Shown: positions 46,101-58,100 of the stretch, piece by piece
Layout: the number at the start of each line of letters is the position of its first letter
How positions within the stretch are numbered: the stretch's first letter is position 1
NCBI GenBank assembly: GCA_946406115.1
Contig: OX291553.1
Span: 1,803,001-1,867,000, forward strand
Length of the DNA stretch: 64,000 nt
Origin: Apoda limacodes
Lineage: Eukaryota; Arthropoda; Insecta; Lepidoptera; Limacodidae
Reading direction: 5' to 3'
The notes under the pieces: generated by a model
Database searches by the model: none
What the model saw: the letters and a program-made list of their open reading frames with translations, nothing else
What the model was told of the DNA's origin: nothing
Position numbers and translations under genes: made by a program

Positions 46101-49100
46101 TTTTTATGGCTTTGGAACAATAACCGAATTCCTATACAAAGTTTAATCCCCTATTTTACCCCCTGTGGAATGATTTTTCACAAACAGTGTAATCCTGAAT
46201 CTTAGTCAAAAGGTTGAATACTAATTTTCATATATTTAACTTAAAAACTGATAGATTTTCATACAAATCGGCAAACCCTATTTTACCCCCTTAGAAGTCG
46301 AATTTTGCAAAATCCTTTCTTAAACGGCCTATTCAATATATAACAAACTCGTTCCCCAAATTTAAAATTTCTAACCTTATTGGTTTGGGCTTGGCGGTGA
46401 TCAGTCAGTCAGGACATTGCCCTTTATATATATATATATATATATATATAATTATATATTAATAACTATATAATATTATAATAACTATAATATTTGAATA
46501 CATTATATATAATATATTTAGTATTTATATAATATTTGAATATATTTAGTTTGATGTAAAATAGCTTTTTATATAGCTAAGTCGAAGACAAACTCCTCCT
46601 TATTTATTGGCATCTAATCAGTCCAGTCGGTAATGTAATGTCGGTCAAATATCATTTTGCAATTTGGGATTTAAATTCGATTTAATCATTAAATAAAACA
46701 AAAATTAAAAGATTCAAACAAAATTCTAAGTAACTTCTAGCAGATATATAAATTTAAAATTTCGTATTTTGTTAGCATATAGTTCATAAGGAAATACGAT
46801 TTAAAAAAACGGTTTAAGTTTAAGTCAAACTTGCACTGATTCTTAGGCAGGTATTTAATAATAATTTAATGCATTTCAGCGATATTTTGTGGTATTTGTA
46901 TATTTGAAATACTTACATGGAGGAATCCTCCAATAAGGAAATACAATCCATACGAGACGACGTGCGCTGATATAAAAATACTTCCGAAATGCTGCATCTT
47001 TAAGTTCTCTAACGTGAACAACTTATAAAGCTCTTCTGACGTCACGTTTCGGTCCGGTTGTGTTTGGCCACTAATTTGCTTCAGTGCGGTGACTAAAATG
47101 ACTACCCATTCTCCTGAAAAAAAAATTATGTATTAAATATATATAATTATTTTTTTTGAAATAATATGTTTCCATATTTACCAATAAGTGAATAACATAT
47201 GTATATGAACATTGTACACATACTGACGAACATGAACAAAGTATAATAAAACTAAAACTACTTAAAAACAATCAGATAAACCTGGTCCGCGTGGCACAGT
47301 GACGAGAACATGGCATAGTGGCGAGAACGCAGGCTGCGTTTTCTCTTTGGACGACTAAGCTAATCCTTTGAGCGAAATAGCAGCCCGTCACCGCTGATTC
47401 CGATTAGTCGAGGTAATATTGACTTTAAGAAAGTTTTTGCATTTGAACCCCATGGACCCAGAGTTTCAGCTGCAAAAGGCACAAACTCTTAGTTTCCTAG
47501 TAATGAGTTATATATGCGCTGTTTGCGAGATTCTGCAACTTGGGCTGCCCCTCCAGCTTTAAGTTTGGTCCTTGGGAGGTGAGACGGAGCCAAGGTATCG
47601 ACGCAAGTTGCGTCCCATATTAAGGCCTGCTCCTTCTCCCAGGGAATCAACGACAAACCGTCCGGTCTCCTTCCATCATCACGACTTATGGCAGGAGGCT
47701 CTAAAACAGAAGGTATATTGATGGTGAAAAGAGACCTCTTCATTATATCGTTAATTCAGTAAAGTCCATGAAGTCCAAGGCCATCAACGTTTTCGCCACA
47801 CGAACATATGTGTGAATGGCAAATTGTTGCCCCGATTCGTATATTAATAGCAATTCGGAAACTCTCGGTGTCTAATAAAGTTCCTAGATTTGAAGAAGGA
47901 ATGCAATGAAGCCATTCTCCAGATTCCTTTTTATAAACTGCTAAAAGGCGCGCTTTGTCGCGATCATTGGTTAAATTTTGAACCGAATTGCTTTTTTTCC
48001 ATTGGAATATCCCGACTAGGACAGAGACTTTTCCAAAGCTTAAATATATTATATATTTTAAATAATAAATAACTGGATAGTAAATTTTTTTCGTAAAGGT
48101 AATTATTATTCAATATTCATCAATTTTTTACCCTTTTTGTACTACTGTAAAATTGAAGCTAAGAATTATCTATTTCTGTCAAGTTAATATTCAATATATA
48201 TTTTTAATTCATGCATAGCCAATATTTGTGAAGAGTGGCCATGGAAAGTCTAAAACATTGTAAATCAAGTTCATGCATTAAAACTAATTAGGCAGAACCA
48301 TATCTAAAATAAACTAAATTTAGCTAAAATAAGTGACAGAAAAACATCACTTAAAGCTTACTATGGTTACGTGGAATCAAACCTCAGATATGGTATCTTA
48401 CTGTGGGGCAACTCTGTTAAAGCAAATAGAGCTTTCATTGCGCAAAAAAAATGCTTACGTGCCATCTGTGATGTTTCGCCACTAACAAGTTGCAAACCTT
48501 TATTCAAACAGATGAAATTACTTCTTTTTCTACAATTCTTGAGGCGTGTATATTTGTGAAACAGCATCCAGAGTTATTTAAAAAAAAGGGAATTTAATAC
48601 AAGGTATTCCAATAAGCTGTGCCTACCAAACTTTAGAACAGAATTAGATAATAGAAATTGCTATGCTATGAGTGTAAAAATATATAACAAACTACCGGAA
48701 GATATAAAAATCCTACAACTAATGAAGCTTAAATAAAATTATATAAATGGTTTTTGGAGAAATGTTTTTATGATGTAAGAGAATATTTACAAGAAAAATA
48801 ACTTTAATGATCCCAACTTAAATATAAATCAATGTACAACGGTGTTAGTTTAATTAATTTTTTGTTAATTTTAATGTTAATATTTGCATACTTATGCGTC
48901 AAAGCTCTCAATATGTTTCTTACAACCTACTATATGTACCGCATTTCAAGCAAATAAATAAATCTAAGAACTGGGATCCATCAATGCTGCCATCTCCGGG
49001 CGGGTGCACCTGGATACCACCCTAACCCTTTTGATACGGTTTAACGACGAGCTGAGAGAATTGTTGAAGATTATAAACTCACAAACCGTATCGAACGCTT

Positions 49101-52100
49101 AGGTCTAAGGAGAGAGTTTTCCTGGCAGTTTTATGAGAAATTGTTCGAAATGATGCCAATGGCTACTTTTTCCCATTGCACCGTTTACCATCGGCTAGGC
49201 TCTAGGCGGGCTGTAACCTTATTTGTCATCATAGTGGTATATAAAAACAGTCATAGCTATATAATTTGTTTCTTATAAACATAATATTTAGAAGAATAAC
49301 TAATGAAGAAAATGGAATATTTCAAAATTTACGTAACAAAACTAAGTAGATTATAAAGCAATATACGTTAAGACACTAAATCCCAGTTTTCGCAATATTG
49401 ATAGTGATTCAGGTAAAATGGTTTATCACTTTGCAAATCATAATATGAATTATAAAAATTATAAAGTTACCTAATAACTTTCAGTGGACTTTGCTCATCA
49501 GTCAATCAGTATATTAAATTCATGATTTTTTACACCCGCGTAGTAAACTATGAGTGTAATCACTTTCGATTAAGTTATAGGCAATCCACCATTAAATTGT
49601 TAAGTCATCACATTATTTATGCCGTTTGTAATTAAAAAATAGTAAAGCTCTAAACATCTGTTGACAATCTAGCGTAAATACATCGCCGTGAAGATCATAA
49701 TCTGTCCAAAAGGGTAATTAAAAAAAATACTTGTTTACAAGAAGATTTTACAAAACAGCTCATAAACAATATAGTTGGCGGCAATTAAGGTTCGTATCGC
49801 TTGGCATCAGGCACTGTATTTCTTATTTTAAACTATTCGCATTCAGATCAAATCAAAGAATAAGAAGTATGCTTTTGAAAAAAGGGCACAGTGAAACATA
49901 CCGCTTGAATTGACTACCAGAATTATAAATATATCTACTTTTACCTAACAGTAAATCAAACTACTTGTTGTAAGTATTGTTGAGTTTCTTGTGGTAAGTA
50001 AGGATGTTAGACCTTAAAAGGGTGCGCTTTATAAAACGGCTGAATACAGTAGCGCTGGGGTCCACAGGTTAAACGGGGTTTCAAAACCCAAAAACTTGAA
50101 CACTTAATCTCGCGAAAAGTCTTCAGAGTAGTGTTTGTGCCAGGGAAGGTGACCGGTTGGTCTTGTCTACTACAACAGAATGGTCCAGGGACTACGACAA
50201 TATGATCTGTGTCGCGGATGTAATCTACAGTTTCGTCTATAAGTCTTTGTATTTTTTTAAGATACTGGTGAGAGAATAAATGTTTGATTAAATTATATTA
50301 ATTTCTTAAGAAGTTGTCACGTATCCGAACCTAAAGGTTGGATCCGTAAATTTTAATAATATTTATTTAGTTTTTTACCATTTTTACTCTCGAATAGTTA
50401 TCTCGAAAACTTGTTTTTCGGTAATGAATACACGTTACCTTTTGTAACTGGAGCACTACTTTCAAATAAACCAGTAATGCACCTCTTCGCTACCATATTT
50501 GGTACTGAACGCAATCTGAGCGTTTCATAGATTCACCCACACAGACGAACACACAATACGTAATCACCGTTACACTCGCGCGTCACTGCTCTTATAAAAT
50601 TGTTTTCGTTGGGGCGCGCCACATTGAAATTTAGTTGTTACCAATATTTTCAAGAAGTAAAGAATTGTTATAAATATACTACGGAACCCCAAAACTGAGG
50701 AAGTGTCATTTTACTGAATTGTTTAGCAATAGCTCTGCCTTTTTTTTTCACAATAACATTTCTTTTGTTGTCACATTTTGCATACAATTTTGCTCCCCCT
50801 TTTTTAAAATTTATTTCCCTTTGCTTCCAATTTTAATGCTCTGCTTTGCTTGGGAAACGGACACTGAGACGATAAGGTCAATAAAGCCGGACGTGTCATT
50901 GGTCGCTATTGGAATACCAACTGGATTTCAGTGCCGAGATTTATGACAACTCCTAGACCCCCCCGAGCGGACGAGGTCCCAGTTCCACATTAGAACGAAG
51001 TTGCAGAGCAGAACAGGTTTCCAGATCATAACAAGAATTAATATTTTTTTGATTGGACAAGAAGTTGCACACCCCGGACGCCTAGGCAGATACGTACCTT
51101 TTATGTCTAGGAAGGACGACTGACCAGCCCTCTTTTTATGAACCCGTTATTTTTAATTAAGTGGAGAGAATCCTTCACTCTGTACGCAGTCTGTAGCTAG
51201 GATGCCTCTTGTAGTAGAGTTAAAATGTGAATTGTACAGCTCTTAGCTTTAGGAGTTGATCAATCCAGCTACTGATGGTCTGTTTGACATTTTCAGATAT
51301 CGGACCTACAACAGTTCCTACAACAGCAAGAAGGTAAGTAGATTCGATTCTGTTGATCTGTCATTTCTAGAGGCATGGTGTCGGTGGTGCAGTTACACAC
51401 GCGTACGGCGTCCCTTAGAAATCTGTCAGTTAGCCCCCAGCATGCAGGAGGTCGAACCGATTGGTCTGCAAGATTTCGCCTATACGTAGTCGGTTTTAAC
51501 TGGTTCCTGTAGAAATATTGACGAGGTACGTATGTAGTTGTGCACAATAGAAGCATTATATATATTATCTAGATGTGGCTTTGTGGATTGTCACCATTTT
51601 AGAAGTGTGTATAAATTCGTTCTTTTTTATAAAATACTGCAGACTCTAACGACAATAAATATAATAAAAGTTGATGTCAATAAAATTTATACATTCTAAA
51701 AAGCTAAGTTTCATTTATTATTTTGTAATAATAATAGAGAAAATTAAAACTGTATATTGAAGCGCAGATCAATGAGTTAAAACTCTGTCTCAAGTTTACT
51801 TAGTGTTGTATTTAGAACCACATTCATAATTTCTTTAACTAAGTTGAGATTTAAAATTGCATTAATTGGTTTATTATCAACCTAAGGTTAATGATATTGA
51901 TATTAGAATTTTATTGTTTGTACGATTGTGTAAATGTTGTTTCACCCACATGGCATCGTGACTGTAATGTTTTCGGCATTTTAAATCTCAGTTTCATATT
52001 TCATCTCAAATACAACTAACAAAATGAGATAAAGTGGTTTCTACATTTATGTCGGATTTTGCATAGGTATCAAAAATAAATATGAATTATGTTTACATAT

Positions 52101-55100
52101 TTAACCTTTGTATTCACCATTTAATTACCTATTTTTTTTCGTAGGATTATCAAGAGGATAAATAAAAAACTCATTCGACGTCGAACAAAATAATCCTGTG
52201 TAACAATTATCAAGGTTGGATAAGATAAAAATGATAAACAGTTACTAATTACTAATAATAATGAAATAGAAGGCAGAAACTACAGAACACAAAAAAATTT
52301 AATGTCATAAAGACTTTAAAAATAGCTTAAGCTCACATTACATCAAACACCAATGCGTGCGTGATGTTGCTCTTTTCCTGCTAATTTATCTAAGTATGTG
52401 GCAAAACAAGAAGTTACACATTTTGTATCCAAATAATTGATTATAAATATAGATACATGAACACTTGGGGCGCCTGTGTTAAAAAAATAGTCTGGTCGGA
52501 AAAAAAAATACATAAGAAAACAAAAGAAATTCCTCGGAGCGCAATAAGTAGATAGTAGTAGCCTGTCCAGAATTAGCCCTGGTAAAATAAGCCGTGCGGT
52601 TTATTTTTGTAAAATGACAGGCGCAACACAGTCACATACAGATATTCTAGGGTAGTAGTGAATTAAATAGCGTTTTTTCGAAAGCAGTCTGTGCGTTGGT
52701 AGGATTGACATCACAGCTATCTTTTAGTTTTCGTAGCTAAACTTTAACGCGTCAAATAAACTTGAAATACAACTTCTGGATGTTGGTTATTAGTAAAAAT
52801 AAATATTTTATTGGTTCGCTATAATAACGCCCCATAAAATAACCCAATCCTTATATAAATTAATTCTTTTTGAAATTTTTCAAACTAGCCTATTAACGAC
52901 AATCTACGCTGATTTCTCAAGCAAGGTCTATCTTACTTATTCTAGATCGAAGAACTGGCACTAATTACACAGCTGAGAAAAATACAGAAGCTAGGGAAGG
53001 ACATAAGTTAAATGAAAAATTGAACCAAATTTTGAAAAGAAAAACATTTGAATTGTTTACTCGTCGTAGATCTCGATACTTCGTAAGGGTAACATATTAT
53101 TTTTTTATTGTACTGGATAGATATTTTTACGTATGAAAGGAAAAAACGAACAGAATTTTGATACAGCGCATATTTTTTTTTTTAAATAAAATAAAAACCT
53201 ATATACGAGTAAAATTATTTCATGTAATTTACAAGTAATACAAGCGGGATTTGCAAATTTGAACCTTATGAGAGCTCGCGTGAACTGACAGATTTCTTCA
53301 GTCTGTGTGTGTGGCTGTGCTTGAAGTTTAAAATTTATGTCCGGACGCTTAATTTTCTCTCTCACAGCAGTGACGCCTGTGTTTTGCGCTACGTAAATTT
53401 GTACTAGGAACGAAGTGGTTTTTTTTTTATCTGTATTTAGTGCAACAACGGTGCCTCATTGTGACAGGGCACAGGACACTTTTAGTTTCTTTAGGACGTA
53501 TAAAATTTATACTTTTAATTATATAAGTTGTGATTGTAAGACGACATATTTTTTTCGCGATTATTTTACGCACTCGTATCTACTAATTATTTAGACTCTA
53601 ATCTGTATTGGTGTATAGTGCTTAGTAAAAACATTGAAAGGACGAGAATTTAGTCGTAATTTTTTTTTTATTTTTTATTGAAAGTTACTTGTAGTCAAAA
53701 TATATTTTGGCGAGATTGGCTCATTTTTTATTTTGAATAAATATATATTAATATGAATAGTTTTTGAAATATTTTGCTTATTTATTTAGACGTCATCAGT
53801 CATACATAACACAAAATGTAGATTAACTCACACCTACATCGATATCGATATGTTGAGTTTTTTTTTAAATTTGCCTTTATTTAAAAATCTATCAACCACT
53901 GATAGGTACTTACAACTATGGCACTTAAATAAATCGTAATCTTTATTTATGTTTTTTGTTCATTTATGTAGCTGTGTTTGTTTTGAGAGAGAGAGAGTGT
54001 TTAGTGCGAAAGCCTGCGTATGTTATAATTTGGATAGCAGTAAAGGGGATAATTTGGTTAATTTGGTTAATAAATCTGTTAATAAGACTGAGAATAGTAT
54101 AACAATTGGTAGTAAACGTTACTAAATTATACAAAAACGTGCAACAGAAGATGGTTTTTAAGGATGCAGGTACCTTGTTTTTGGTTTTTAGGGATGTTAT
54201 CTTAGATAAATGAAATCCTGGAGTTTGAGGAATTACTAGCTTTTACCTGCGGCTCTGACGGCGCTCAATTCGTTTATCAGCGTGGGATGCCTACGACAAC
54301 TCCTTGTTTAGTGAGAAAGTTCGCTATAGCTGTGGAAACTGCGAAAAAAAGTAGCCCATACACTATCTTTGTGCAAGAAATCTCGTCGATTCCTAGCTTC
54401 CATGCTGGGTTATGGAAGGGCAAACCAACAAACGTTTTTTTTTTTTTTTTTTTTTTTTTTTATACCACTAAGGTGGCAAACAAGCTTACGGCCCGCCTGA
54501 TGGTAAGCGGTCACCGTAGCCTATGGACGCTTGCAACACCAGGGGTATCACTTGCGCGTTGCCGACCCTTCAGAAATCTAATAACTTCTTTCTTGAAGAA
54601 CTCCATACTGTAGTCCTTGCAGAATACCTTGGCAGGGAGCTCATTCCACAACTTAAGCGTTCGCGGGAGGAAGTTTCTCTGAAACCGCACTGTACGCGAC
54701 CATTTAGGTTCTAAAGTGTGAGAATGGATTCCCTGCCGATGGCGAGCGGTGCGATGGTAGAAAGTAGCCGTGGGCATCATTTCGAACAATTCCTCAGAAC
54801 ACAACCCATTGTACAAGCGGTAGAACACACACAGTGAGGCAAAGTCTCTCCTTAGACTTAAGGGCTCGATACCGCAAGTGAGTTTGGAATCGTCGACAAT
54901 TCTCACAGCCCGTCGTTGAACCGAGTCAAAAGGGCCAAGCTGGTATCCGGGTGCACCTGCCCAGAGATGGCAGCAGTACTCCATATGGGGCCGAACTTGC
55001 GACTTGTAAAGTAACAACCTTTGCCCCGACGTGAAGTACTGCTTCGCTCTGTTGAGTACACCAAGTTTTTTGGACGCCAGCTTCACCTTATCTGATAAAT

Positions 55101-58100
55101 GATCTCGGAACTGAACATCGCTGGAGATGTCGACACCAAGGATCCCAATGCTCTTGGAGATGGAGAGGGGAGTGTTCTGGAATTGTGGGACTACAGTGAA
55201 TGGAGTTTTCTTAGCGGTGAACGCGCACACTTGTATCTTTGTAGGGTTGAATCGGACCAAGTTTACCCGTCCCCAGTCAGAGACCTGGGACAGTATGGTC
55301 TCGATTTGAGACACAAGTTCTCCGCGGTTTTCCTCCACAACGGAACGAGGGATGTTTGCACGACCCGTGTAAAAAGCGTCTCCAGTACTGTCATCTGCAT
55401 AGCAATGTATGTTGTTCATGTCCAACATGTCATTGATATGCAGTAGAAACAGCGTAGGAGACAGCACAGAGCCTTGCGGGACACCAGCATTAATGTCCAT
55501 GCTATCAGAGCAACTACCGTCAACTACGGCTCGTATGCGTCTGCCGGACAAAAAGCTAGCCACCCATTTGCACAAACCCTCGGGCACTCCGTAAGATGGC
55601 AACTTCGATAGAAGACCGCGGTGCCAGACCCGATCGAACGCCTTCGCTATGTCCAGGCTACATGCCAATGCCTCCCCCTGACTCTCAATGGCTAGTGCCC
55701 ATCGGTGTGTGAGATACACTAGAAGGTCACCAGTCGAGCGACCGTGGCGAAAGCCATATTGGCGGTCGCTGAGCAGGTCATGTTTTTCTAGGTATCTCAA
55801 AAGCTGTGTGTTGATCACACGCTCCATCACCTTAGAGAGGAGAGAGGTAATAGCGATAGGCCTGTAATTCGATGGATCTGATCTATCGCCCTTTTTGGGC
55901 ACCGGGTGCACATTCGCAGTCTTCCATGAAGACGGAAATTGCCTAGTGTGGTAGGAAAGCGCGAAGAGGCGCGTGAGTACAGGACATAACTCAGGAGCAC
56001 ACTGCTTAAGCACCACTGCTGGTATACCGTCTGGCCCACTCGACTTATGAACGTCTAGAGAGAGCAACGCCCGCCTGACCTCCCGCTGCGTTATGGAGAT
56101 TTCCGGCATGGTCTTACCGCACCACGGTATAGTAGGTGGTACAGCGCCTTCATCGTTCATATTCGAGTTCGAGGCAAAGAGACTGCCCAGTAGATCGGCT
56201 TTCTCTTTAGCACTATGGGCCAAGTCACCATCGGTCTTTCTCAGTGGTGGTAACGACGACTGGCAGAAGTTCCCTTCGGCAGCTTTGGCAAGCGACCAGA
56301 AAGCACGACTCCCAGAAGGATAGCTCGCAAGTCGCCCACCTATTTTGCCGATGAATTGGAATTTTGCTCTGGCAGTTGCTTTCTTACTGAACCTCGAGGC
56401 AGCATTTAATTTGCGTTTTAACTCAGAAATATTCGGATCCTTATTAAAACGAGCCGTGGTCCAAGCCTCATATGCATTTTGCTTAAGAATTTTAGCTTTT
56501 CTGCAAGACCTATTAAACCACGGTCGTTTTTTGACGCCGGCAGCTACTCGCGGGTTAGGAATATAGCATTCCATACCAGCAAGGATTGTCTCAGTGACTG
56601 CGGCTGCGCAGACGTCAGGATCTTCTGAGTTAAAGCAGATCTGCCTCCACGGGTACGATGCGTAAAATTCTCGCAATCCATCCCAGTCTGCCGACTTATA
56701 GTGCCACACACGACGCCAATTAGTTGGCCCAGAAGGATCAGGTTGTGTGCATGACACTTGAGTCCGAACGAGACAGTGGTCCGAGGAGCCAAGAGGCGCA
56801 TCCACTGAGACGGAGTATCCGTCCGGACGAGTAGTCAGCAGAAGGTCCAGTAAGGAGCTCGTATGTTCCTCTATATCTGGTATTCTCGTTGGAGAAAGTA
56901 CCAGCTGAGAGAATCCATAGGTCAGAGCAAATTCGTGAGCAGATATCCCAGCATAGTTATTGGTTCGAGAACTGAGCCACTCGCGATGGTGGGCGTTAAA
57001 GTCTCCCAAAATAACTAGTTCTGCTGTGGGATATTGCTCTAGAACTTTGTCAGTCGTCAAACTCAGGTGCGTGAAGAGTCGAGTTACGTCCGTGTCACCG
57101 CTATGAGACCTGTATAGGCACGCATAGATACGAGTGTGGCCGCCGTAATCTACGCGCACCCACAATATCGACAGGTCCCTGTCTTCAAGGCTATGAAGGC
57201 GGCGACAGCAGATATCCTCCCGGACGAACATACATACACCGGCACGACTCACGAAATTGTGCTCAAGTTTGTAACCGGGATAATGAAGGTATGATGTATC
57301 GGCCGGGCAGGATATCTGCGTCTCCGTTAGAAAAAGAATGGTCGGCTGCGCAGTCTCCAGATGGAGGTGGACTGCGTTAAGATTTGCGTGAATACCCCTA
57401 ATGTTGCAAAAGTCCACATTAAATGTGGATGGAGCGGCCGCTGAATAAACTCTTTTTCTTTTATTTCTTGCCATATTTTTTATTTTTTGAAAGTGTTATT
57501 TAGATTAAAGATGAGGATTCACTGCACTGACAGCTTAGAGGACAAAAGGTGCGGTACTAGAACTGCCAAAGCTCGCCACAGATGATACGGTTACTGGCAC
57601 GGCGGGCGGAAGGGCCCCTGATCCCCCTCTGTTGTAGTAGCCGGGTCCACTCCGGTCTCCTTCTCCGGCACGACTACCACTTCAGATACTTTACACAGGC
57701 TGGCGAATCAGCCTCCCAGGGCGGAGATTAAGTGATCCCTGGGTTCGGGATCCCGTTCAACCTGCGGGCGGCCAGCGGTCAGCCGTTTCATCAGGTCTCC
57801 CTGACCGCCGAACCAGCACGCCGCGTCTACGCCGAGCATGACAGCAACAAGTACCGCCGGTCCTCCGCTGTCCGCGCAGCGAATCCTCAAAGAGCTCTGG
57901 CAACCTTACTCACCGCCAGGAACACAACACTACTCAATGTTAGTGTTATTGTGGCCGCGGTTTTCTGTAAGGTGGAGGTACTTCCCCAGTTCGGGCCGCT
58001 CATTCGAGCAAGTACTCGCTATGCCCTGCTTTAGTTGTTCGGGTGGCTTATTCGAGCGAGTACTTGCAGTGCCCTACCTCTCTTAGACAAACACACTTTT

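Larger units (their letters stand above)
54434..58087 (-). mobile_element. Full-length jockey/CR1-type LINE
   Basis: The element reads on the minus strand from 58087 to a poly(A) seen as a T-run at 54437-54461. Its 5' terminus (AAGAGAGGTAGGGCACTGCA) matches the start of the copy at 61738, so this is the true 5' end. It has a 5' UTR of about 610 bp, one long ORF and a 3' UTR of about 50 bp with the family's terminal CCGCTTACCATCAGGCGG box. No ORF1 is visible upstream. A clear target duplication was not found. It lies in host intron 1, in the same orientation as the host gene. Confidence 0.88.

Noticed and set aside
51256..51556. Cys-rich frames on both strands (77 and 87 codons)
   Set aside because: The Cys-rich look comes from GTTGTAGG-type short repeats read in one frame; no zinc-finger spacing and no exon context.
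55099..55446. 115-codon and neighbouring plus-strand frames within the LINE
   Set aside because: Shadows of the intact 987-codon LINE ORF.
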